Shown here one piece after another: positions 28,199-36,310 of a DNA stretch of 64,000 nt. The stretch comes from Caulobacter zeae (GTDB taxonomy: Bacteria > Pseudomonadota > Alphaproteobacteria > Caulobacterales > Caulobacteraceae). The position numbers and the translations under genes are program-made. Location of the stretch: the NCBI RefSeq assembly GCF_002858925.1, contig NZ_PJRS01000043.1, positions 19,573 to 83,572 of the forward strand, in the 5' to 3' direction. The stretch's first letter is position 1; every line of letters begins with the position of its first letter. The notes beneath the pieces are model-generated. The model searched no databases. It was not told the origin of the DNA and saw only the letters and a program-made list of their open reading frames with translations.

Positions 28199-29425
28199 AT
28201 GACCGACACCTTGCCCGCCTCCTGGCGAGACGAAGATCTCCGGGCCGCGCCGCCGGCCTTCCGCACGGCGCTGCGCATCGCCGTCGAGAACTGGGCGATT
28301 GGATCCCTGACCTTCGTCCTGCCTTCGGGCAAGCCCCTGCGCATCGATGGCAAGACCCCCGGCCCCGACGCCGTGGTCCGCGTCCATGATTACCGCTTCA
28401 TCCGCCGGGCCTTCGCCTCGGGCGACATCGGTTTCGCCGAGGGCTACATGGCCGGCGAGTGGGACACGCCCGACCTGTCGGCGGTGCTGACCGCCTTCGC
28501 GCTGAACTTCGACAAGCTGGCGGCGCTGGTGCGGGGCAACCCCGTCATGCACCTGATCAACGTCATCTTCCACTGGATGAACCGCAACGACCGCAGCGGC
28601 TCCAAGCGCAACATCCACGCCCACTACGACCTGGGCAACGCCTTCTATTCCCAGTGGCTGGACCGGACGATGACCTATTCGTCGGCCCTCTACGACAAGG
28701 GCCCCGACGCCTCGCTCGACGCCGCCCAGACCCGCAAGTACGAGGCCCTGGCCCAGTCCATCGGCCTTGCGCCCGGCAAGCACGTGCTGGAGATCGGCTG
28801 CGGCTGGGGCGGTTTCGCCGAATACGCGGCCAGGGAGGTCGGGGCCAAGGTCACCGGCATCACCATCTCGCCCGCCCAGCACGACTTCGCCAGGAAGCGG
28901 CTGTTCGACCAGGGCCTGGCCGAGAAGGCCGACATCCGGCTGATCGATTATCGCGACGTGCAGGGCCAGTTCGACGGCGTGGCCTCGATCGAGATGTTCG
29001 AGGCCGTCGGCGAGGAGTACTGGCCCACCTATTTCGGCAAGATCCACGACGTGCTGACGCCCGGCGGCCGCGCCGGCTTGCAGATCATCACCATCAAGGA
29101 CGACCTGTTCGACCGCTATCGCCGGCACACCGATTTCATCCAGCGCTACATCTTCCCGGGCGGCATGCTGCCCAGCGAGACGCGGCTGCGCCAGGAGACC
29201 GACAAGGCGGGCCTGTCCTGGGACGGCGTGCGGCGCTTCGGCCAGGACTATGCCGACACCCTGGCCGAGTGGGCCAAGCGGTTCGAGGCGGCCTGGGAGC
29301 AGATTCGCCCGCTGGGCTTCGACGAGCGCTTCCGCCGGCTGTGGCACTTCTATCTCAGCTACTGCGAGGCCGGCTTCCGCACCGAGCGCACCAACGTCGT
29401 CCAGCTTGGCCTGGCGCGCAGCTAG
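28199..29425 (+). CDS. cfa: cyclopropane-fatty-acyl-phospholipid synthase
   Basis: Membrane-surface SAM-dependent methyltransferase that adds a methylene bridge to unsaturated acyl chains of phospholipids. It is 408 aa from the ATG at 28199 (a TTG at 28187 could add four residues). Motifs are AHYDLGNAFYSQWLDRTMTYSSALY, SAM motif I VLEIGCGWGGFAEYAA, and the C-terminal SYCEAGF segment. It follows phr and is closely followed by a small unknown gene with its own strong ribosome site. Confidence 0.95.
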   Translation: MTDTLPASWRDEDLRAAPPAFRTALRIAVENWAIGSLTFVLPSGKPLRIDGKTPGPDAVVRVHDYRFIRRAFASGDIGFAEGYMAGEWDTPDLSAVLTAFALNFDKLAALVRGNPVMHLINVIFHWMNRNDRSGSKRNIHAHYDLGNAFYSQWLDRTMTYSSALYDKGPDASLDAAQTRKYEALAQSIGLAPGKHVLEIGCGWGGFAEYAAREVGAKVTGITISPAQHDFARKRLFDQGLAEKADIRLIDYRDVQGQFDGVASIEMFEAVGEEYWPTYFGKIHDVLTPGGRAGLQIITIKDDLFDRYRRHTDFIQRYIFPGGMLPSETRLRQETDKAGLSWDGVRRFGQDYADTLAEWAKRFEAAWEQIRPLGFDERFRRLWHFYLSYCEAGFRTERTNVVQLGLARS

Positions 29426-29438
29426 AGGAGGATCAAGC

Positions 29439-29723
29439 GTGTCGCTCTTCACCCTGGTCCTCGACTATCACGGCGGCACCTACCTCTCGCAGTTCGACGC
29501 CGAGACGCCGGTCGAGGCGGTCGGCGCCTGGTGCCGCGAGCTGCACGACAACCAGTTGCTGGGCGAGCCCTCGTCCCTGGTCGCCGAGGGCATCATGGCC
29601 GACGCGGTCGAGAACAGCCTGGTAGGCATCGACGGCCTGTGCGGCGCCTGGTGCGCGGCCACCGCCGCGGCCGGCGGCCTGGCCCTGCTCAACGTGATCC
29701 AGACCGAGCCCACAGCCCACTGA
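29439..29723 (+). CDS. small protein of unknown function after cfa
   Basis: A 94-aa protein starting with GTG at 29439, preceded at 7-10 bases by a strong GAGGAGG ribosome site. The N-terminus is beta-like (LFTLVLDYHGGTYLSQFDA), the middle helical, and the C-terminus hydrophobic (ATAAAGGLALLNVI) with clustered cysteines in GLCGAWCAAT. I do not recognise a family. It is 13 bases after cfa on the same strand and so very probably co-transcribed. A longer reading through the cfa gene is only another frame. Confidence 0.65.
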   Translation: MSLFTLVLDYHGGTYLSQFDAETPVEAVGAWCRELHDNQLLGEPSSLVAEGIMADAVENSLVGIDGLCGAWCAATAAAGGLALLNVIQTEPTAH

Positions 29724-29837
29724 ACCTGACCCGTTGGCCGCCGCTTTCAGGAAAACTGGATTGATCCGGGCGGCCGCATCGCGATCTACCGTTGCCTCCA
29801 ACGGCGCCTTTTCGCGCGAAGCCCCAGATTTTCGACC

Positions 29838-30836
29838 ATGCCCGTCACCGCCAACGTTCTCGACGCCATCGGCGACACCCCGCTGATCCGCCTCAATCGG
29901 GCCAGCGAGGCCACCGGCTGCGAGATCCTGGGCAAGGCCGAGTTCATGAACCCCGGCCAGTCGGTCAAGGACCGCGCCGCGCTCAGCATCATCCGCGACG
30001 CGGAAGCCAAAGGCCTGCTGCGTCCGGGCGGCCGCGTGGTCGAGGGCACCGCCGGCAACACCGGCATCGGCCTGGCCATGGTCGCCTCGGCGCTGGGCTA
30101 CAAGACCACCATCGTCATCCCGCGCACCCAGAGCCAGGAAAAGAAGGACGCCATCCGCCTGCTCGGCGCTGAGCTGGTCGAGGTCGACGCCGTCCCCTAC
30201 TCCAACCCCGACAACTACGTCCGCTATTCCGGCCGCCTGGCCGAGGAGCTGGCCAAGACCGAGCCCAACGGCGCGATCTGGGCCAACCAGTTCGACAACG
30301 TCGCCAACCGCCAGGCCCACTACGACACGACCGGCCCGGAGATCTGGGAACAGACCGGCGGCAAGGTCGACGGCTTCATCTGCGCGGTCGGCTCGGGCGG
30401 CACCCTGGCCGGCGTGGCCCAGGCCCTGCGCGAACGCAAGCCGGACGTGAAGATCGGCCTGGCCGACCCGGGCGGCGCATCGCTCTATAACTGGTACGCC
30501 GCCGGCGAACTGAAGGCCGAGGGCAATTCGATCAGCGAGGGCATCGGCCAGGGCCGGATCACCGCCAACCTCGAAGGCCTGGCCATCGACCATCCCTACC
30601 GCGTCTCCGACGAGGAGATGATGCAGCAGATCTTCGACCTGGTGCAGCACGAGGGCCTGTGCCTGGGCGGCTCCACGGGGATCAACGTCGCCGGCGCCGT
30701 GCGCCTGGCCAAGGACCTGGGCCCCGGCCACACCATCGTGACCATCCTCTGCGACCACGGCTCGCGCTACCAGAGCAAGCTCTTCAATCCCGCCTTCCTG
30801 GCCGAGAAGGGCCTGCCGACGCCGCCCTGGCTCTGA
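29838..30836 (+). CDS. cysK: cysteine synthase (O-acetylserine sulfhydrylase family)
   Basis: PLP enzyme making cysteine from O-acetylserine and sulfide. It is 332 aa. The PLP Lys is Lys44 in NPGQSVKDRAALS. The phosphate-binding loop is GSGGTLAGVAQAL. The substrate loop reads EGTAGNTGIGLA, where the E. coli enzyme has PTSGNTGI, so it belongs to the EGTAGNTG branch of the family; substrate preference may differ. It is the first of three sulfur genes here, followed by repeat B. Confidence 0.88.
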   Translation: MPVTANVLDAIGDTPLIRLNRASEATGCEILGKAEFMNPGQSVKDRAALSIIRDAEAKGLLRPGGRVVEGTAGNTGIGLAMVASALGYKTTIVIPRTQSQEKKDAIRLLGAELVEVDAVPYSNPDNYVRYSGRLAEELAKTEPNGAIWANQFDNVANRQAHYDTTGPEIWEQTGGKVDGFICAVGSGGTLAGVAQALRERKPDVKIGLADPGGASLYNWYAAGELKAEGNSISEGIGQGRITANLEGLAIDHPYRVSDEEMMQQIFDLVQHEGLCLGGSTGINVAGAVRLAKDLGPGHTIVTILCDHGSRYQSKLFNPAFLAEKGLPTPPWL

Positions 30837-30842
30837 CGAAAA

Positions 30843-30928
30843 CCCCGCCCTTCGACAGGCTCAGGGTGAGGTTTCCGACTGAACGGCCTGCGATCTGGAC
30901 CTCACCCTGAGCTTGTCGAAGGGCGGGG
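30843..30928. repeat. dispersed inverted repeat, family B
   Basis: A long palindrome with arms CCCTTCGACAGGCTCAGGG and CCCTGAGCTTGTCGAAGGG around a spacer of about 28 bases. It lies between cysK and the sulfurtransferase gene, on the transcript. A second copy is at 57104-57197. It is the kind of REP-like element seen in many alphaproteobacterial genomes. Confidence 0.8.
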
Positions 30929-31008
30929 ACCATGCACAGCGGCTTGCGCGGGGCGGCGGCGCACGTGAAGTTGCCGCCCTCAGTCCGCATACCCGCAAGA
31001 GGCCAGCC

Positions 31009-31863
31009 ATGACCCACGCCGATCCCCTCGTCTCGACCGCCTGGCTGGCCGACCATCTCGACGCCCCGGACGTGCGCATCGTCGACGCCTCGTGGTTCAT
31101 GCCCGGCACGCCGCGCGACCCGAAGGCCGAGTTCGAGGCCGGCCACATCCCTGGCGCGGTGTTCTTCGACATCGACGAGATCTCCGACGAGACTTCGCCC
31201 CTGCCCCACATGCTGGCAAGCGGCGTCAAGTTCGCTTCGCGGGTCCGCAAGCTGGGCCTCGGCGACGGCTCGCGCATCGTCGTCTACGACAGCACCAGCA
31301 TCCTGCCGGCCGCCCGCGTGTGGTGGAACTTCCGCGTCATGGGCCATGAGGACGTGGTGGTGCTGGACGGCGGCCTGCCCAAGTGGATCGCCGAGGGCCG
31401 CCCGCTCGAGGACGGTCCCGCCGCCCCGCAGGAGCGCCACTTCACCCCGCGCCTGCAGGCCGATCTCGTCCGCAGCTTCGAGCAGATGAAGAAGAACCTT
31501 GAAACCGGCCGCGAGCAGGTGATCGACGCCCGCGCCGCCGGCCGCTTCAACGGCGAGGTCCCCGAGCCCCGCGCCGGTCTCGCCAGCGGCCACATCCCCG
31601 GCTCTCGCAACATCCCGCTTTCGGCCCTGCTGGGTCCCGACGGCGCCATGCTGCCCGCCGACCAGCTGAAGACCGTCTTCGCCGAGGCCGGGGTCGACAT
31701 CGAAAAGCCGATCGCCACGACCTGCGGCTCGGGCATCACCGCCTCGGTCGTGTCGCTGGCCCTGCACCGCCTCGGCAAGCCGCGTGCGGCGGTCTACGAC
31801 GGCTCGTGGACCGAGTGGGGCGGCCGCGACGACGCGCCGGTCGCGACCGGTCCGGCTGTGTAA
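31009..31863 (+). CDS. sseA: 3-mercaptopyruvate sulfurtransferase (rhodanese-like)
   Basis: Transfers sulfur from 3-mercaptopyruvate to thiophilic acceptors. It is 284 aa with two rhodanese domains from the ATG at 31009, which has an AAGAGG ribosome site. The active Cys is in the C-terminal domain in TTCGSGITASV; the CG-S-G-x-T loop favours mercaptopyruvate over thiosulfate. The N-terminal domain carries FMPGTPRDPKAEFEAGHIPGA. It completes a cysteine-metabolism group with cysK and the downstream beta-lyase. Confidence 0.93.
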   Translation: MTHADPLVSTAWLADHLDAPDVRIVDASWFMPGTPRDPKAEFEAGHIPGAVFFDIDEISDETSPLPHMLASGVKFASRVRKLGLGDGSRIVVYDSTSILPAARVWWNFRVMGHEDVVVLDGGLPKWIAEGRPLEDGPAAPQERHFTPRLQADLVRSFEQMKKNLETGREQVIDARAAGRFNGEVPEPRAGLASGHIPGSRNIPLSALLGPDGAMLPADQLKTVFAEAGVDIEKPIATTCGSGITASVVSLALHRLGKPRAAVYDGSWTEWGGRDDAPVATGPAV

Positions 31864-31922
31864 AAACACCCAAAGTTACGCGATTTTCGAATACAATCCT
31901 GAATTGACAAGGCGCTCCGTGT

Positions 31923-31955
31923 GGCCGACCCTCGACGTGCTGGGGGTCGGCCTTT
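31923..31955 (+). terminator. intrinsic terminator after sseA
   Basis: GGCCGACCC at 31923-31931 pairs with GGGTCGGCC at 31944-31952, then TTT. It lies 60 bases after the stop codon. The rest of the 31864-32096 gap has no gene; its promoter function for the downstream peptides is likely but I cannot name boxes. Confidence 0.65.
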
Positions 31956-32096
31956 CGCCGCCATGAAGCGTGGCCAAGCCGCGCATCGCTCCCCGCCAGT
32001 GCCCGTCAGCTTAACGACCTTCGGCGCGCCACCCGCGCCGAGCATGCAACCGCGCGACCGGCGGAGCTGTCGGCGCGCCCGTGGGGAGAAAACGCC

Positions 32097-32270
32097 ATGT
32101 CGTCGTTCCGACCGCTCTATGCCGTCACCATCACCGACGCCGTCGCCTCCGGCGACCTGGACCAGCTGAAGAAGCTGGCCGCCGAAGCCGAGGCCCACAT
32201 CCAGCAGTACGGCGACATCCCGACGCTGCTGGCCGCCCTGAAGCTCGAAATCGCCAAGCTCGGGGGCTGA
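32097..32270 (+). CDS. DUF1843-type 'GDL-motif' peptide, first of two; possible RiPP precursor
   Basis: A 57-aa peptide too short for most gene finders. The ATG at 32097 is preceded by GGGGAGAAAACGCC, an acceptable ribosome site. It shares with the next gene TDAxASGDL, AH-x3-YGDIPTLLA and LKxEIAKL. No Cys is present. Together with a radical SAM/SPASM gene downstream this matches the arrangement of a precursor peptide and its maturase. Function as a modified peptide is inference; the DUF1843 similarity is recalled from the family consensus. Confidence 0.8.
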   Translation: MSSFRPLYAVTITDAVASGDLDQLKKLAAEAEAHIQQYGDIPTLLAALKLEIAKLGG

Positions 32271-32276
32271 TCGGAC

Positions 32277-32453
32277 ATGAACATCAAGCCCTACGGCGTC
32301 GCCGTGACCGACGCCATCGCCTCGGGCGATCTCTCGCGCCTGAAGGAAGCCGAAGCCGCCGCCCAGGCCCACCTGGACGAGTACGGCGACATCCCCACCC
32401 TGCTGGCGCTGCTCAAGGTCGAGATCGCCAAGCTGGAAGGCCGCAAGAGCTAG
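32277..32453 (+). CDS. DUF1843-type 'GDL-motif' peptide, second of two; possible RiPP precursor
   Basis: A 58-aa paralogue of the preceding peptide, starting 6 bases after it. It keeps the same skeleton (MNIKPYGVAVTDAIASGDL, then YGDIPTLLALLK and EIAKLEG) but differs in the intervening helix and C-terminus. Both start with a Tyr in the first eight residues, and both have the central YGDIP. The two are probably a local duplication. A 12-bp stem-loop then separates them from the maturase gene. Confidence 0.8.
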   Translation: MNIKPYGVAVTDAIASGDLSRLKEAEAAAQAHLDEYGDIPTLLALLKVEIAKLEGRKS

Positions 32454-32459
32454 CCGGAC

Positions 32460-32495
32460 GTAGGCGGCGCTTTCCTCCCGGGGAGCGCCGCCTAC
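32460..32495 (+). promoter_or_regulatory. stem-loop between precursor peptides and radical SAM gene (possible partial terminator)
   Basis: GTAGGCGGCGCT at 32460-32471 pairs over 12 bases with AGCGCCGCCTAC at 32484-32495 around a 12-base loop. No T-run follows, so it is more likely an mRNA-stabilising or attenuating hairpin that keeps peptide levels above enzyme levels. Confidence 0.7.
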
Positions 32496-32520
32496 GCCCC
32501 GCGTTCGGGGAAACGCGCGC

Positions 32521-34035
32521 ATGACCGACACCCTGCCCTCCGCCGCCGAAACGGCGATCAGGCCCGAGCGCGTGACGCCCGAGGGCAAGTCCGTCCGCTT
32601 CCGCACGGACGAGGACTACGAGCAGCTGACCCCTGTCCACGTGGTCTGGGAGGTCACCCTCGCCTGCAATCTCAAGTGCCAGCACTGCGGCTCGCGCGCC
32701 GGCCGGCCTCGGCCGGACGAACTGAACCCGACCGAAGCGTTGGAGCTGATCGACCACTTGGCCGCCCTGGGCACGCGAGAGCTGACCCTGATCGGCGGCG
32801 AGGCCTATCTGCGCCGCGACTGGATCGAGCTGATCCGCCGCAGCCGCGCCCACGGCATCCGCACCGCCGTCCAGACCGGCGCCCGCAACCTGACCGACAA
32901 GCGCCTGGACGAGGCGGCCGAGGCCGGCCTGCAAGGCATCGGCGTGTCGATCGACGGCCTGCCCGACCTGCACGATCGCGTGCGCGGGGTGCCGGGCTCC
33001 TACGACCAGGCGATCAGCGCCCTCAAGCGGGCCAAGGCCCGGGGCATGGCCGTCTCGGTCAACACCCAGATCGGCGCCGAGACCGCCGCCCACCTGCCCG
33101 AGTTGATGGAGCGGATCATAGAGGCCGGCGCCACCCACTGGCAGATCCAGCTGACCGTGGCGATGGGCAACGCCGTCGACAATCCCGACCTCCTGCTCCA
33201 GCCCTACCAGCTGCTCGACGTCATGCCGCTGCTGGCCCGGCTCTAGCGCGAGGGCCAGGAACGCGGCCTGCTGATGATCGTCGGCAACAATGTCGGCTAT
33301 TTCGGCCCCTATGAGCGGATGTGGCGGGGCCTGGGCGACGAGGCTGACCACTGGAACGGCTGCGCGGCTGGCCAGGGCGGCATCGGCATCGAGGCCGACG
33401 GCACGATCAAGGGCTGCCCGTCGCTGGCCACCTCGCTCTACGCCGCCGGAAACGTGCGCGAGATGAGCATCGCCGACATCTGGCGCTACAGCGAGAAGAT
33501 CGCCTTCGGGCGCGTGCGCGACGTCGAGGAGCTCTACGACTACTGCCGCACCTGCTACTATGCCGACGTCTGCCGGGCCGGCTGCACCTGGACCTCGGAG
33601 TCGCTGCTGGGCAAGCGCGGCAACAATCCCTACTGCCACCATCGTGTGCTCGACCTGGCCCGCCACGGCTGGCGCGAACGCGTCACCAAGGTCAAGGACG
33701 CCCCGGCCGCCAGCTTCGCCATCGGCGAGTTCGCCCTGGTGCGCGAGGCCATACCCGGCGCCCAGACCGTTCCCCTGCCCGTCCGCGATCCGACCGCGGT
33801 CCATGTGGCCCATCGCGAACGCACAGCCGCCGGCGGCGCCCTGCCGCCCAGGCTCAAGGTCTGCCGCTCCTGCGACCAGTACGTCTGGCCCCACGAGGAA
33901 ACCTGCCCCCACTGCGCCGCCGACCTCGCCGAGGTGGAACGCCAGCACGCAGAGGCCGCCGAACGCCGGCAGGCGCTGATCCAGCAGGCCCAGCGCGTGC
34001 TGGGCGGGATCGGCGCCGCGCCTGGCCAGGCCTGA
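32521..34035 (+). pseudogene. radical SAM/SPASM peptide maturase with zinc-ribbon tail, interrupted by one in-frame TAG
   Basis: Reading through gives 504 residues. The radical SAM CxxxCxxC is at Cys49, Cys53 and Cys56 (ACNLKCQHC). The SPASM region has Cys281, Cys299 and a cluster at 342, 345, 351, 355 and 372. A further zinc ribbon, CRSC...CPHC, lies at 448-465. The frame is intact except for TAG at 33244-33246 (codon 242), between LLARL and REGQERGLL. Translation stops after the SAM core, giving 241 aa; an ATG at 33274 could restart the SPASM part. This could be a nonsense mutation, a sequencing error or a split gene; readthrough is unproven. Confidence 0.85.
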
Positions 34036-34046
34036 AGGCGACTGGA

Positions 34047-34215
34047 ACCTCCCCCTGTGGGGGGGGGGGGCGGCGATCCAGACCCTCCCCCTGAAGGGGG
34101 AGGTGGCCCGGAGGGCCGGAGGGGGAAGTCCCTGATGAGTCTGAGCCGAGCGCCGACGTGAGAAGTCACCTCCCCCTCAGTCGCTACGCGACAGCTCCCC
34201 CTTCAGGGGGAGCAT
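34047..34215. repeat. C/G-rich intergenic palindrome cluster, family C
   Basis: Several short inverted arms built from CTCCCCCT/AGGGGGAG, with spacers resembling coding-end hairpins (GTCGCTACGCGACAG). It includes a run of 12 G at 34059-34070. It separates the convergent maturase and the 34241 gene, where it may act as a terminator. Related copies are at 54300-54440 and 54960-55036. Confidence 0.65.
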
Positions 34216-34240
34216 CTTGAGGACCGCCCTTTGCGGGACC

Positions 34241-34771
34241 TTACGGACACCCCGCCCGCACCAGCTCGTAACTCGCAAACTCCTGCTCCTTGCCGCCCGC
34301 CCCGCGCATGACGATGGACCAGCTCAGATGCTCCCCTGCCCGCGCCCAGCGATTGACGAAGGCGGCGTCGCCATAGGGGTAGCTGACCTCGAAGCCGTTC
34401 GGCGCGACCTTGCCCGCGCCGTGCGAGGCGCCGTCGCCGCCGAAGCTGTCGGCCCACAGGCCCACGATCGCGGCCGGCTCGCCGGCCTTGGTCGTGCGGC
34501 CGCCAAACAGGAGATGGGCGGCATAGGTGTCGGCGGGATCGGCCTTGGCCGCGCTGTCGGCCTCGACCAGCATCATCGCACCGCCCACGATCGGCCTGGC
34601 CGACAGGGCGACGGTCACGGGCTTGCCCATGACCATCCCCTCGCCCTTCCAGCAGCCGGCCAGGGCTGCGACTTGCGCCGGCGGCGGCGTGGGCGGCGGA
34701 TCCTCGGCCCGCGCGGCGGCGGCGCAAAGCATCGACGCCGACAGCGCCAGAAGCGAAACCACAACTCTCAT
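34241..34771 (-). CDS. exported protein of unknown function (lipocalin-like size)
   Basis: A 176-aa protein with a cleavable signal peptide (MRVVVSLLALSASMLCAAAARA). The mature part begins with DPPPTPPPAQVAALAGCWKGEG and has features seen in DUF1579-type beta-barrel proteins (CWKGEG..., IVGLWADSFGG, CP at the end), but I cannot assign it firmly. Two Cys, one near the start of the mature part and one second-last, could form a disulfide. Divergent from metC. Confidence 0.7.
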   Translation of the reverse strand: MRVVVSLLALSASMLCAAAARAEDPPPTPPPAQVAALAGCWKGEGMVMGKPVTVALSARPIVGGAMMLVEADSAAKADPADTYAAHLLFGGRTTKAGEPAAIVGLWADSFGGDGASHGAGKVAPNGFEVSYPYGDAAFVNRWARAGEHLSWSIVMRGAGGKEQEFASYELVRAGCP

Positions 34772-34927
34772 CTCGGCCCCCGATACGACGCCGGCCCCAG
34801 CCAGGCGTCCGCCTCTAGATCGCCGATTCCCCGCGTCGCTCGCCAGGACGTTGATCGAACGCTTGAACCCCGGCCGCCCGCGCCCTTAAACGACGGGTTC
34901 CTTCCCGTGCTTACGAGTCCCGCCGCC

Positions 34928-36082
34928 ATGGACGAAAAGACCCGCCTGATCCGCTCGGGCCTGCAGGCCCCGTCGCTGGCGCGCACCGTCAATCCGCCGA
35001 TCCAGCGCGGCTCGACCGTGCTGATGCCCAACGCCGCCTCGCTGTACGACGACAGCCAGCTGACCTACGGCATCACGGGCCTGTCCTCGCCCGCCGCCCT
35101 GCAGGCGGCCCTGGCCGAGCTGGAAGGCTCGCCGGACGTGACCCTCTACCCTTCCGGCCTCGCGGCGATCACCGGGGCGATGATGGCCGTGCTGAAGGCC
35201 GGCGACGACGTGCTGGTGGTCGACAGCGCCTACAAGCCCACCCGCCGGTTCTGCGACCGCTTTCTCACCCGCTTCGGCGTCACCACCCGCTATTACGATC
35301 CGGCCCTCGACGCCGACGCCCTGATCGCCCTGGCCCAGCCCAACACCCGGCTGATCCTGCTGGAGGCGCCCGGCTCGCTGACCTTCGAGATGCAGGACGT
35401 GCCGGCCATCGCCGCGGCCGCCAAGGCGCGGGGCATCCTCACCCTGATCGACAACACCTGGGGGGCGGGCCTGCTCTTCAAGCCGCTGGCCCACGGCGTG
35501 ACCATCAGCGTGCAGGCCCTGACCAAATATGTCGGCGGCCATTCGGACTGCTTCATGGGCAGCGCCACGACCATGGATCCAGTGATCGGCGACGACCTGG
35601 GCAACGCCATGTGGGACGTGGGCTGGTCGGTCTCGCCCGACGACGCCTACACCATGCTGCGCGGCCTGAGGACCCTGGCCACGCGCATGCCCCGCCACGA
35701 GCAGAACGGCCTGGCCGTGGCCCGCTGGCTGGAACAGCGGCCCGAGGTGGCTCGCGTGCTGCACCCCGCCCTGCCCGACGATCCTGGCCACGCGATCTGG
35801 AAGCGCGACTTCTCCGGCGCCTGCGGCCTGTTCGGCGTGGTGTTGAAGCCGACCACCCAGCGCTCGGTGCACGCGTTCCTCGACGCCCTGACGCTGTTTG
35901 GCCTCGGCTTCTCCTGGGGCGGCTTCGAAAGCCTGGCGATCAACTGCGACCCGCAGCTGAAAAGCCGCTCGACGCCGGTGAACTTCGAAGGTCCGCTGCT
36001 GCGCCTGCATATCGGGCTGGAGGATCCGATCGACCTGACCGCCGACCTGGAACGCGGCTTCCGGGCCCTGGCGGCGGCCTGA
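34928..36082 (+). CDS. metC: cystathionine beta-lyase (Cys/Met metabolism PLP enzyme)
   Basis: PLP-dependent C-S lyase splitting cystathionine to homocysteine, pyruvate and ammonia. It is 384 aa from the ATG at 34928. PLP Lys200 lies in SVQALTKYVGGHSD, a typical beta-lyase segment, with the upstream IDNTWGAGL. The frame is open further upstream, but that part overlaps the divergent gene and repeat C. It would complete methionine biosynthesis next to the cysteine genes. gamma-Synthase or sulfhydrylase activity is possible within this fold family. Confidence 0.88.
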   Translation: MDEKTRLIRSGLQAPSLARTVNPPIQRGSTVLMPNAASLYDDSQLTYGITGLSSPAALQAALAELEGSPDVTLYPSGLAAITGAMMAVLKAGDDVLVVDSAYKPTRRFCDRFLTRFGVTTRYYDPALDADALIALAQPNTRLILLEAPGSLTFEMQDVPAIAAAAKARGILTLIDNTWGAGLLFKPLAHGVTISVQALTKYVGGHSDCFMGSATTMDPVIGDDLGNAMWDVGWSVSPDDAYTMLRGLRTLATRMPRHEQNGLAVARWLEQRPEVARVLHPALPDDPGHAIWKRDFSGACGLFGVVLKPTTQRSVHAFLDALTLFGLGFSWGGFESLAINCDPQLKSRSTPVNFEGPLLRLHIGLEDPIDLTADLERGFRALAAA

Positions 36083-36099
36083 CGCGCGAGCCGCGCATT

Positions 36100-36131
36100 G
36101 CGGTGCGGAACACGGATCGTTTCCGCACCGC
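36100..36131 (+). terminator. strong stem-loop after metC
   Basis: GCGGTGCGGAA at 36100-36110 pairs perfectly with TTCCGCACCGC at 36121-36131 (11 bp). It starts 18 bases after the metC stop. No T-run follows, so termination efficiency is uncertain. Confidence 0.55.
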
Positions 36132-36310
36132 AACAGAACGCCACATCCTGGCCGCGAGCAAGGCCAGATTATGCCTAAAGGCCTAAATATGCGAAGTTAT
36201 TCAGCAGTACGTAGCGCGACCACGCGTCCCTGAAACTTGACCGTGGTTATATTTCCTTCGCATCGCAACTGATTGTCGTCGTGAGGGTTCTTCGCGCGAA
36301 AGGACCCTTG

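Noticed and set aside
33274..34035. SPASM half as an independent gene
   Set aside because: It has no good ribosome site and continues in the same frame as the upstream half; treated as the 3' part of one interrupted gene.
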